A stretch of 5,258 nt of DNA from JBBRLG01 sp038231495. GTDB lineage: Bacteria > Planctomycetota > Planctomycetia > Gemmatales > Gemmataceae. This document shows positions 1 through 5,258 of the stretch, in pieces. The notes under the pieces are model-generated. The model saw only the letters and a program-made list of their open reading frames with translations. It did no database searches and was not told the DNA's origin. The position numbers and the translations under genes were made by a program. Each line of letters opens with the position of its first letter. The stretch's first letter is position 1. The stretch spans positions 1 to 5,258 of the forward strand of contig JBBRLG010000524.1 of the NCBI GenBank assembly GCA_038231495.1. Direction: 5' to 3'.

Positions 1-563
1 ACGCGGGCCATCAGGTCGAAGGCCGGGGGCATCTGCCGCAGGAGTCTGTCCCGGCGGGCGGCGGCCCGGTAGCGCGCGTAGAACCAGGGGCCAAGGCTCC
101 CGGCCAGAGCGGCGGGCACCGCCAGGAACCAACCCATGAGTAAAAACCCGGCACCGCCAAGCGCCAGGGCGGCGGCGGCGCTGACCGCGAGGAACAGGCG
201 CGGGGTGAGCTTCAGTTCCGATTGCACCAGCGTCTCGCGCACCTGGCCCGCGAGGTTGAGTCGACCGGCGGGAAGCGACACGTTCTCCGCCGGATTTGGG
301 TCCGATAGACCCCCGGCGTTAGGCACCGGTGGATAGGGGGTCTGGCCGTCGAAGGGAAGCGTCCGGCCGCCGAGTTCAAATTCACTCGTGTTTTTGAAAA
401 GAGCCTCGGGAGCGTCTTCCGTGGCCAGCGGCTTCGCGAGTTCTTCGTCGAGCCGGCGGATCGCCCGGATTTCGTCGCGGCGGCGGATCTCCGACCAAAT
501 GAAACCGGTCGCCAGAATCCCTAACGTCACCCCGAAGAAGGTTAACAGCATCAGTAGCATCAT
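1..563 (-). CDS. tadB: TadB, Tad/Flp pilus inner-membrane platform protein (type II secretion F family), 3'-truncated by window edge
   Basis: TadB is the polytopic inner-membrane platform protein of the Tad (tight adherence) pilus machine, working with the CpaF/TadA ATPase and TadC. The 187 visible codons start MMLLMLLTFFGVTLGILATG, a first membrane segment (about residues 2-23). An Arg/Glu-rich and Pro-rich cytoplasmic-looking stretch follows (about 24-120), then two closely spaced hydrophobic segments (about 122-142 and 143-161). The final residues RLLRQMPPAFDLMAR resemble the entry into the T2SSF domain of TadB/TadC proteins. The C-terminal half lies beyond position 1. The start is the first of two tandem ATGs (563 and 560). 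A full GGAGG (574-570) sits 6 bases before the first, so 563 is preferred. It follows the ATPase gene with only 10 bases between stop and start, so the two are almost certainly co-transcribed. TadB rather than TadC is inferred from order and from the long pre-domain region. Confidence 0.8.
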   Translation of the reverse strand, partial: MMLLMLLTFFGVTLGILATGFIWSEIRRRDEIRAIRRLDEELAKPLATEDAPEALFKNTSEFELGGRTLPFDGQTPYPPVPNAGGLSDPNPAENVSLPAGRLNLAGQVRETLVQSELKLTPRLFLAVSAAAALALGGAGFLLMGWFLAVPAALAGSLGPWFYARYRAAARRDRLLRQMPPAFDLMAR

Positions 564-576
564 GGCTCACCTCCTA
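564..576 (-). promoter_or_regulatory. Shine-Dalgarno of tadB overlapping the cpaF stop codon
   Basis: On the minus strand the ATPase stop codon TAG (576-574) runs straight into GGAGGTGAGCC and then ATG ATG. The GGAGG core (574-570) shares its first G with the stop codon. This arrangement fits translational coupling of the platform protein to the ATPase: a ribosome terminating on cpaF sits on the tadB initiation region. The sequence is seen directly; coupling is inference. Confidence 0.7.
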
Positions 577-1926
577 GGTGGTCGGGGAACTCAGAACCCG
601 CCGCTCGAACACCTCGACCGGCAGGGCCAGGCCCGCGACGTTCAGCCGCTCGAGGAAATGGGGGCGGATGCCGGTGGTGTGGAAATAACCCTGGGCGCTC
701 TTGTCGGCGTCCACCCCCGTCTGTTTGAACAGGAACAGGTCGTGGGTACTCAGGTTCTCCCCCTCCATGCCAACCACTTCCGTAATCTTGACGATCTTGC
801 GCGGTCCGCCGAGCAGGCGGCTGACCTGGACGATGACTTGGATCGCCGAGGCGATCTGCCGGCGGATCACCCAGATGGGAACCTCCGCGCCGGCCATGCC
901 GACCATCACCTCCAGTCGGCCCAGGGCGTCGCGCGTGTCGTTGGCGTGGACCGTCGTCAGGCTGCCGGCGTGGCCGGTGTTCATCGCCTGAAGCATGTCG
1001 AGCGTCTCGGCGCCGCGGCACTCGCCGATGACGATGCGGTCGGGCCGCATCCGCAGGGCGTTGCGGACCAGATCCCGCGTCGTCACTTCGCCGACGCCTT
1101 CCGCGTTGCTCGGTCGGGTTTCCAACCGGCCGACGTGCGGCTGTTGCAGCCGCAGCTCGGCCGCGTCCTCGATGGTGATGACGCGCTCTTCCGCGGGGAT
1201 GAAGGCCGACAGGGCGTTGAGCAAGGTCGTCTTGCCGCTGCCCGTGCCGCCCGAGATCAGCAGGTTAAGCCGGGCCTCGACGCACGCCGCCAGGAACTGC
1301 TTCATCTCGCGGGTCAGAGCGCCCAGGCGCACCAGGTCGTCCATCTCCAAGGGGTGCGTTCCGAAGCGGCGGATCGACACCAGGGCACCGTCGAGGGCCA
1401 GGGGCGGAATGATGGCGTTGATGCGGCTGCCGTCGGGCAGTCGGCCGTCCACCATGGGGCTGGTCTCGTCAACGCGCCGGCCCATCAGCCCGACAATGCG
1501 CTGGACGATGTTGATCAGGTGGCGCGCGTCGTTAAACGTCACGTCGGTCCGCTCCAGCCGGCCGTGGCGCTCGACGTAGACGCAATCGTGGCCGTTGATC
1601 AAGATGTCGCTGACGGTCGGGTCGGCAAGCAGCGGTTCGAGGGGGCCTAGCCCGAAGGTATCGTCCATGACCTCGGTGACGAGGCGCTCGCGCACGGCGC
1701 GGTTGAGCAAGCTGTTGCCGCGGTTGCACAACTCTTCGAGCACGCGCCGCACCTCGCCGCGGAGCGTATCCTGGTCCACAGTGTTGACCGCGGCCAGGTT
1801 CATGTTGGCAATCAGCTGCTGGTGCAGCTGCGTCTTCAACCGCCGGTGTTCGGAGTTCAGGCGTGCGTCTTCGACGTCGGTCCAGGCGTCCGTACTGACG
1901 CTGGTTTTGCCGGGGAGGCTTGGCAT
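574..1926 (-). CDS. cpaF: CpaF/TadA family type II/IV secretion ATPase of the Tad/Flp pilus
   Basis: This is the hexameric cytoplasmic ATPase that powers Flp pilin assembly (CpaF/TadA branch of the VirB11-like secretion ATPases). Numbering from the ATG at 1926 gives 450 aa, the usual family size. Visible landmarks are the N-terminal domain signature FGLGPLEPLLADPTVSDILI (about 91-110), MVDGRLPDGSRIN (158-170), Walker A GGTGSGKTT (226-234), Asp box ITIEDAAEL (250-258), Walker B RIVIGECRG (297-305), and His box TGHAGSLTTVHAN (317-329). The C-terminus carries the family-typical ITEVVGMEGE and FKQTGVD strings and no domain looks damaged. The frame also opens at an ATG at 1992, which would add 22 residues. 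That start has no Shine-Dalgarno, and the added codons include several unusual here (GGA, CGA, ATA, AGG) with low third-position GC, so 1926 is preferred, with GGAAGAG/CAGG upstream. It lies between the PilZ gene and tadB on one strand, probably one operon. No cpaE/tadZ is adjacent. Confidence 0.93.
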   Translation of the reverse strand: MPSLPGKTSVSTDAWTDVEDARLNSEHRRLKTQLHQQLIANMNLAAVNTVDQDTLRGEVRRVLEELCNRGNSLLNRAVRERLVTEVMDDTFGLGPLEPLLADPTVSDILINGHDCVYVERHGRLERTDVTFNDARHLINIVQRIVGLMGRRVDETSPMVDGRLPDGSRINAIIPPLALDGALVSIRRFGTHPLEMDDLVRLGALTREMKQFLAACVEARLNLLISGGTGSGKTTLLNALSAFIPAEERVITIEDAAELRLQQPHVGRLETRPSNAEGVGEVTTRDLVRNALRMRPDRIVIGECRGAETLDMLQAMNTGHAGSLTTVHANDTRDALGRLEVMVGMAGAEVPIWVIRRQIASAIQVIVQVSRLLGGPRKIVKITEVVGMEGENLSTHDLFLFKQTGVDADKSAQGYFHTTGIRPHFLERLNVAGLALPVEVFERRVLSSPTT

Positions 1927-2004
1927 GGTCGTTGGCCTGCTCTTCCAGTTAGCGCTGCCTATTCGGACGGCGGACGATTCCTGTCCAACCATAGTTCACT
2001 GAAG

Positions 2005-2024
2005 GGGGCCGGGCAAATGGCCCC
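2005..2024. repeat. Short GC inverted repeat between pilZ-type gene and cpaF
   Basis: GGGGCC (2005-2010) and GGCCCC (2019-2024) are perfectly complementary 6-base arms around an 8-base loop. They lie in the short gap after the PilZ-protein stop (2038) and before the ATPase start. There is no T-run on the minus strand after the hairpin, so it does not look like a classical intrinsic terminator. It could be a weak attenuator or an mRNA-processing or stability element between the two genes, or simply chance in GC-rich DNA. Confidence 0.3.
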
Positions 2025-2037
2025 AGGGGATTAACGG

Positions 2038-2754
2038 TTAGGCATTGTTAAAAGGCAGATCGAAGAGTCCCGTTGGGATTGGGTCCACGAACACGCATTC
2101 CAGGTTCCAGCCGGCGTCCGTGGCCCGGCAGTCTTGCACGCGCACGCGGGCGATCAGCGTGTTGCCGGACGGTTTGCCGAGGCGGATGGACGTCGTCCGG
2201 CCCGGCGGCAGGGGCCAGACGCCCTTAACTGTAAGGTTCTTGATGAGGCACTTGAAGACCCTGGCAGAGGGCAAAACGCCACGGAAGTGTACCGCGGCGA
2301 CGCACACCGCGTCCGCGGCTGTTCCCTGTCCCGGCGGCGTCGTAGGGAGCAGGGGTTCCGCCGGCGCGGCCTCCGCGGGCACCTCCGGGCCTAGCAGGGG
2401 GCGCAGTTCGTCGTCGCCCAAAACGCTGACGAACTTGCAGCCCAAGGCCCACGCGCCGCCGGCTTCCGCTTTAACGCGCACCACGCGCGCGAAGACGGTG
2501 CTTCCCGGCTCTTTGTCCGTTCCCGGCATTTCAATGGCCAGGCTCGCGCCAGGCTCGAAGCGCCGCCGCAGCACGAGGCACAGGCCGCCGGCGGAAACGT
2601 CCCGGACGCGGGCCTCCCATTTCAGATCGTCGCCGCCCCGGGCGGACGGCGGCTGACAGGTGACAGGGGCGTCGGAGGTGAAACGCTCGTAGATTCGACA
2701 GTCGATCGGCGGCGTGGCTCGTGCCGGTTCGGCGGTCGCAAGTGGCCCGTTCAT
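2038..2754 (-). CDS. PilZ-domain protein with a second degenerate PilZ-like repeat
   Basis: This 238-aa soluble protein is predicted to bind cyclic-di-GMP. The N-terminal half (about 18-122) has both PilZ signatures: RIYER (20-24, matching RxxxR) and DVSAGG (52-57, matching D/NxSxxG), followed by beta strands ending AWALGCKFV (101-109). An Ala/Pro-rich linker (about 123-147) leads to a second half (about 150-235) that repeats the same strand pattern: NLTVKG (173-178) in the place of DVSAGG, IARVRV (201-206) matching FARVVRV (88-94), and GWNLECVFV (215-223) matching AWALGCKFV. I see no RxxxR ahead of the second copy, so it probably does not bind nucleotide in the standard way. The start is well supported, with AGGAG (2765-2761) 6 bases before the ATG. 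It is the gene immediately upstream of cpaF on the same strand, suggesting it tunes Tad pilus assembly through c-di-GMP. That role is inference; the family call is firm. Confidence 0.85.
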   Translation of the reverse strand: MNGPLATAEPARATPPIDCRIYERFTSDAPVTCQPPSARGGDDLKWEARVRDVSAGGLCLVLRRRFEPGASLAIEMPGTDKEPGSTVFARVVRVKAEAGGAWALGCKFVSVLGDDELRPLLGPEVPAEAAPAEPLLPTTPPGQGTAADAVCVAAVHFRGVLPSARVFKCLIKNLTVKGVWPLPPGRTTSIRLGKPSGNTLIARVRVQDCRATDAGWNLECVFVDPIPTGLFDLPFNNA

Positions 2755-2831
2755 AACAGTCTCCTCTCAAGGGCAGTGTGGTCCTGGCAGGATGTCGTGA
2801 CGGCCGTATCCAGGCATCTCACCAACCTTAG

Positions 2832-2860
2832 CTCATAAAGAACGATCGCACGGGGACCAA
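2832..2860 (-). promoter_or_regulatory. Weak candidate promoter for the PilZ-cpaF-tadB unit
   Basis: On the minus strand TTGGTC (2860-2855) and TATGAG (2837-2832) are separated by exactly 17 bases, about 80 bases upstream of the PilZ gene start. The -10 matches TATAAT at 4 of 6 positions and the -35 matches only 3 of 6, so this is a tentative call. It is the best pair I could find in this spacer in that direction. Confidence 0.25.
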
Positions 2861-2913
2861 ATTTGGGGTAGGGTCATTCCAAGCCGCTCCGAGTATATTT
2901 TTCACCGCTGCCC

Positions 2914-2942
2914 TTGACAAACGCCGTTGCGGGAAGTCTACT
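2914..2942 (+). promoter_or_regulatory. Sigma70-like promoter for the response-regulator gene
   Basis: A perfect -35 box TTGACA (2914-2919) is followed after exactly 17 bases by TCTACT (2937-2942), a 4-of-6 match to TATAAT. Transcription would begin near 2950, leaving a leader of about 60 bases before the response-regulator ATG at 3008. It sits in the 253-base divergent spacer 2755-3007, in which I see no gene or RNA feature. Sharing of this spacer would allow joint regulation of the two divergent units. Confidence 0.5.
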
Positions 2943-3007
2943 GATATACCCGGCGCGATCGGTTTTCGCGCGCCCGGGACGAATCGAGGGCACGGAGGCT
3001 CCAGCAG

Positions 3008-3475
3008 ATGACCAGCATCCAACCGCAACTTCGTCAACCGCCCAAAACAGCTCCAAATGCCCTATTGCACGCCGCCGACGCGCAACCCGGCATTCTCGTC
3101 GTGGACGACGACCCGATGTTGCGTGCCCTGCTGACCGTCACGCTGCAAAAGAGCGGCTTCACGGTCTGGCCGGCCACCGGCGGGGCGGAGGCGATTCAGG
3201 TCTATCAGCGCCAACGGTCGCGAATCGACGTCGTCCTGCTCGACGTGCGTATGCCGGGCCTGGACGGGCCGCACACCCTCGCGAAACTTCAGCGGCTCAA
3301 CCCGGCGGTCGCGTGCTGCTTCATGAGCGGCCACACCGGCGGCTACACCGTTGCGGAGTTGCTCGGCCGGGGTGCCTTGCACTTCTTCGACAAGCCGTTC
3401 CGCATGGACGAGGTTCTCCGAGTCCTCGGCTCCCTCGCCGAACAGCACGGCCGAACCCAGGCGTCCAGCGCCTGA
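3008..3475 (+). CDS. Single-domain response regulator (receiver only)
   Basis: This 155-aa CheY-like protein has a stand-alone phosphoacceptor receiver domain and no output domain. All catalytic positions are present: the acidic cluster in ILVVDDDPMLR (Asp33-35), phosphoacceptor Asp79 in LLDVRMPGLDG, the switch Ser107 in CFMSGHTGG, and Lys129 in FFDKPF. A 27-residue polar N-terminal extension, unlike the compact start of CheY, precedes the first strand. A short polar tail (about 144-155) follows the last helix. Translation from 3008 is supported by GGAGG (2994-2998), 9 bases upstream. It is transcribed divergently from the PilZ-cpaF-tadB unit and is followed 72 bases later by the PKD-protein gene. 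No histidine kinase is in the window, so its partner is unknown. A role in passing phosphoryl groups or in binding a pilus or signalling protein is inference from architecture. Confidence 0.9.
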   Translation: MTSIQPQLRQPPKTAPNALLHAADAQPGILVVDDDPMLRALLTVTLQKSGFTVWPATGGAEAIQVYQRQRSRIDVVLLDVRMPGLDGPHTLAKLQRLNPAVACCFMSGHTGGYTVAELLGRGALHFFDKPFRMDEVLRVLGSLAEQHGRTQASSA

Positions 3476-3547
3476 AGGCCGTCCGCCGCCCCACCGCCGC
3501 CCTGCCGCTGTCGTAAGCGTCTCTCGATCAGGGAGGATCGACCGATC

Positions 3548-4912
3548 ATGGCTGACAAAGAAGCTTCGCCCGAAAAGAAAAGTTGGATGAAGGGTCTGCT
3601 CGGCGCCCTGGGCGGCGTGCTGTCGGGTGCTCTCGTCATGTACTTTACGCCCTGGGTGGACAAGGTCATCAAGCCGGCCAAGCCGGTCGCCAACTTCAGC
3701 GTCGACCACGACGGCAACACCGTTCGCTTCCACAACCTGTCGCTGACGCGCGGCGACGGCTGGTGGGAGTTCGGCGACGGTTCGCCGCTCGTCCCCGTCT
3801 CGACCGACACGGAATTCGTCACGCACACCTACCCGCAGCCCGGCGATTACACCGCCAAGATGACGCTGCGCAACCCGCTCGGCGAAGAGAACGAGCGCGC
3901 GGTCACCGTCCACCTCGGCACACCGCCGGTGCCGGACAAGCCGCAGGTCGTCTCCCTGGAAGCGGTGCCGATGAGCGCCGGTTCTTACGCCCCGGCCACG
4001 TTCAAACTGGTGAGCAAGGTCGATCACGCCGAGAAGTGCGTGTGGGATTTCGGCGACGAGCGTCCGATGGTGGTGACGGCGGACGCGACGGCGGGCCGCG
4101 ACCGGCTCGTGACCTTTACGCAGCCCGGCGGCTACGTCGTCAAGCTCATGGCGATCAACGGCACGCAGCTCGACGAGCGCACCGAGATCATCACCGTGTT
4201 GGAATCGCCCACCAACACCGTGTCGGTGGTCGTCAACGTGACCGACGACGCGACGCGGCTCGACGCGAAGGACCAGCGCGTCCACCTCGGCATCACGTTC
4301 CCGCCCGAATGTGCGGAAAACACCTTTGCCTTCGAGCGCCCGTTCATGGCGCCGCCCGGTTACACGATTGCCGACGTGCGCATCCCGTCGCTGGTTGCCA
4401 ACGGCCCGGAAGCGCGGCTCGGCACGCAGACCGTCGCGGCCCTCGACTGCGGCGCGCTGGGAATTCGCTCGGCCCGCAACGTGCAGTTGCATCTGTCCGA
4501 AGACCGTCGAACGGTCAAGGTGACGGGCGAGTTGGTGCGCCAACCGGGCGAAGGCGGTCGGCTCAGTCACGCGGCCCTGGCACTGCCGGTAATCCTCACC
4601 GTGCAGCAGCGGGTGCCGGCGCACCAGGTCAGTCCGATGACGACGACGGTACGGCTACCGACGACCAGCGCCGCCGGCACGACCACGCTACCGATGCCGC
4701 CGGTGCCGGCGACCTGGGTTGCGAACCAGCGCACGCTGCGGATGGAACTGCGCGACGGCGACCGCGTCGTCTGGCAAGGGTCGCAGTTGCCGCGCGGCGT
4801 GCTGGTCACGGTCGGCAAACGCCGCTGCCTGCTGACGGGGACGCTGGTCGGCGACCAGCTGCGCGTCGATCTGGCCGACGCCCCGGCCGGCTACGCGGCC
4901 ACGGGGAACTGA
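3548..4912 (+). CDS. Membrane-anchored protein with two PKD domains and an unrecognised C-terminal half
   Basis: This 454-aa protein begins with a Lys-rich tail (1-15) and one hydrophobic segment (about 16-34), with no cleavage-type signal. It is therefore probably an N-in single-pass anchor displaying the rest outside the cytoplasm. The first PKD-like beta-sandwich (about 47-123) carries WWEFGDGS (72-79) and HTYPQPGDY (93-101). The second (about 137-217) carries VWDFGD (165-170) and FTQPGGY (190-196), a weaker form of the usual H-T-Y strand. Residues 220-454 are strand-rich with a Thr/Pro-rich linker (about 365-388) and match no family I recognise. PKD domains generally mediate protein or carbohydrate contacts at the cell surface; no catalytic motif is visible. 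The start has GGAGG (3532-3536) 11 bases upstream. The gene may be read through from the response regulator 72 bases before it, since I see no separate promoter. A very strong hairpin begins 9 bases after the stop. Confidence 0.85.
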   Translation: MADKEASPEKKSWMKGLLGALGGVLSGALVMYFTPWVDKVIKPAKPVANFSVDHDGNTVRFHNLSLTRGDGWWEFGDGSPLVPVSTDTEFVTHTYPQPGDYTAKMTLRNPLGEENERAVTVHLGTPPVPDKPQVVSLEAVPMSAGSYAPATFKLVSKVDHAEKCVWDFGDERPMVVTADATAGRDRLVTFTQPGGYVVKLMAINGTQLDERTEIITVLESPTNTVSVVVNVTDDATRLDAKDQRVHLGITFPPECAENTFAFERPFMAPPGYTIADVRIPSLVANGPEARLGTQTVAALDCGALGIRSARNVQLHLSEDRRTVKVTGELVRQPGEGGRLSHAALALPVILTVQQRVPAHQVSPMTTTVRLPTTSAAGTTTLPMPPVPATWVANQRTLRMELRDGDRVVWQGSQLPRGVLVTVGKRRCLLTGTLVGDQLRVDLADAPAGYAATGN

Positions 4913-4920
4913 AACCACGA

Positions 4921-4968
4921 TTGCCGCTTGCGGCGTTGCGGTCCTACTCGCAACGCCGCAAGCGGCAA
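4921..4968. terminator. Perfect 20-bp inverted repeat, probable terminator of the PKD-protein gene
   Basis: The arms 4921-4940 and 4949-4968 are perfect reverse complements (20 of 20) around an 8-base loop GTCCTACT. The structure starts 9 bases after the PKD-protein stop codon and ends before the promoter of the next gene, the expected place for a terminator or 3'-end stabiliser. No T-run follows on either strand, so it is not a canonical intrinsic terminator. Each arm contains its own smaller palindrome (GCCGCTTGCGGC at 4923-4934 and its complement at 4955-4966). The element can therefore fold as one long hairpin or two small ones. A dispersed genomic repeat is the main alternative. Confidence 0.55.
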
Positions 4969-4974
4969 CGCACC

Positions 4975-5001
4975 TTCCCATCTCCTGACAACCTCTATAA
5001 T
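4975..5001 (+). promoter_or_regulatory. Promoter of the DUF971 gene
   Basis: A perfect -10 box TATAAT lies at 4996-5001. The best -35 is TTCCCA (4975-4980), 4 of 6 matches with a short 15-base spacer, so the upstream half is less certain than the -10. Transcription would start near 5008, about 33 bases before the ATG at 5041. Its position right after the hairpin makes the DUF971 gene a separate transcription unit. Confidence 0.5.
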
Positions 5002-5040
5002 GGCGGTGTACCGAGGCACCGTTTTCAGGAGACTGCCATC

Positions 5041-5160
5041 ATGTCGGCGCCCGTCCCGGTGCGGCTGAGCAAAGACGGTCCGGACCGACTCGCGATCGAG
5101 TGGGACGATGGCCACCGGAGCGTCTTCGACTGGCAGCACCTGCGCAGCCACTGCCCGTGA
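5041..5160 (+). CDS. DUF971 (gamma-butyrobetaine hydroxylase N-terminal-like) protein, truncated after 39 aa
   Basis: The 39 residues include LAIEWDDGHRSVFDWQHLRS and end in HCP. This matches the start of DUF971 (GBBH-like_N) proteins, small proteins in which a W-DGH-S pattern leads into LR..CPCA.C and then further sequence. Here the stop TGA falls exactly where the second Cys of CPC would be encoded, and the bases after it do not restore the family in any frame. The gene start is sound: TATAAT (4996-5001) and AGGAG (5027-5031), 9 bases before the ATG. The same frame is open far upstream, but that part only shadows the PKD gene in another frame. The product is thus a broken remnant. In intact form, members of this family are linked to iron-sulfur or oxygenase functions, which I cannot assign here. 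About 69% of its bases are G+C (83 of 120). Confidence 0.65.
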   Translation: MSAPVPVRLSKDGPDRLAIEWDDGHRSVFDWQHLRSHCP

Positions 5161-5258
5161 AGGAATGGAATGCATCAACAAGCACAACCCCGATGTCGTG
5201 TTGATGGATCTTAGGCTACCTAAGATGGATGGTCTAAGCGCAGTGGCTCTCATACATG
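5159..5258 (+). CDS. Fragment of an unrelated NarL-type response-regulator receiver domain, cut at both ends
   Basis: In the frame beginning GAA GGA ATG (5159-5167) the DNA reads EGMECINKHNPDVVLMDLRL and then PKMDGLSAVALIH, to the window edge. PDVVLMDLRLPKMDG is a textbook receiver-domain core, with the phosphoacceptor Asp at 5207-5209. It is most like NarL/LuxR-class regulators. The first half of the domain, including the acidic pair, is missing: sequence upstream of 5159 belongs to the DUF971 gene in a different frame. There is an ATG at 5165 but no spaced ribosome binding site. Base composition differs from everything to its left: 44 of the last 91 bases are G+C, with codons such as CTT, AGG, CTA, CCT and ATA. 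It is not related in detail to the receiver at 3008-3475. It is a misplaced fragment, either from a rearrangement or from an assembly join. Confidence 0.7.

Noticed and set aside
136..336. A 66-codon plus-strand open frame near the left edge
   Set aside because: It lies opposite the tadB reading frame, which continues to the window edge with membrane segments and the T2SSF entry sequence.
388..1650. A 420-codon open frame on the plus strand opposite the ATPase
   Set aside because: The minus strand carries every motif of a CpaF ATPase in this interval. The plus-strand translation shows only repetitive His/Asp/Gln/Arg-rich shadow composition.
3525..3540. CGATC/GATCG inverted repeat placing the PKD-gene Shine-Dalgarno in a loop
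   Set aside because: Only 5 base pairs with a 6-base loop. Too weak to argue for a thermosensor or translational switch.
3062..4624. A 520-codon open frame on the minus strand across the receiver and PKD genes
   Set aside because: It is antisense to two genes with clear domain motifs. Its translation is Arg/His/Val-rich low-complexity sequence typical of a high-GC shadow frame, and no ribosome binding site supports it.
4913..5040. Possible attachment site or insertion-sequence end at the 20-bp inverted repeat
   Set aside because: The repeat sits between a gene end and an intact promoter. It shows no flanking direct duplication and no transposase or integrase is nearby.
3583..5160. A 525-codon plus-strand frame that runs through the PKD gene into the DUF971 codons
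   Set aside because: Only its last 39 codons, from the ATG at 5041 with its own promoter and ribosome binding site, resemble a protein family. The rest is an Arg-rich shadow of the PKD gene.
1..5258. CRISPR arrays, tRNA or rRNA genes, toxin-antitoxin or phage-defence genes
   Set aside because: No regularly spaced direct repeats, tRNA- or rRNA-like structure or characteristic defence motifs were seen on either strand.

Overview
The window is GC-rich DNA, apart from its last ~100 bases, and reads like the chromosome of a high-GC Gram-negative-type bacterium. The mix of a Tad/Flp pilus locus, a PilZ protein, a receiver-only regulator, a membrane-anchored PKD-domain protein and a DUF971 protein looks planctomycete-like (for example Gemmata relatives). 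That assignment comes from general resemblance, not from a marker gene, and is only moderately secure.

Layout. Positions 1-2754 are on the minus strand. In transcription order they hold a two-part PilZ protein (2754-2038), the Tad secretion ATPase CpaF/TadA (start most likely 1926, possibly 1992, ending at 574), and the N-terminal 187 codons of the inner-membrane platform protein TadB (563 to the window edge). The ATPase-TadB junction is tight: the TadB Shine-Dalgarno begins at the ATPase stop codon. The spacer 2755-3007 separates divergent transcription units and carries a good sigma70-like promoter for the plus-strand side. Plus-strand genes are a single-domain response regulator (3008-3475), a membrane-anchored protein with two PKD domains (3548-4912), a strong 20-bp hairpin just after its stop, and a DUF971 gene (5041-5160) with its own promoter and ribosome binding site. 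No stretch longer than about 250 bases lacks a gene.

How the genes may work together. CpaF powers and TadB anchors assembly of Flp-type adhesive pili. The PilZ protein just upstream is a plausible cyclic-di-GMP input to that machine. The divergent receiver protein could add a phosphorelay input. The PKD protein projects beta-sandwich domains from the membrane and may act at the cell surface. These links rest on gene order and family knowledge and are inference.

Most notable anomaly. The DUF971 gene stops abruptly at Cys-Pro, where the family normally continues into a CPCA-type motif. The next base begins a different, lower-GC reading frame encoding the middle of an unrelated NarL-type receiver domain. 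This is a fusion of two unrelated sequences at about 5158, either a real rearrangement or an assembly chimera. I found no convincing new defence or mobile system in the window.
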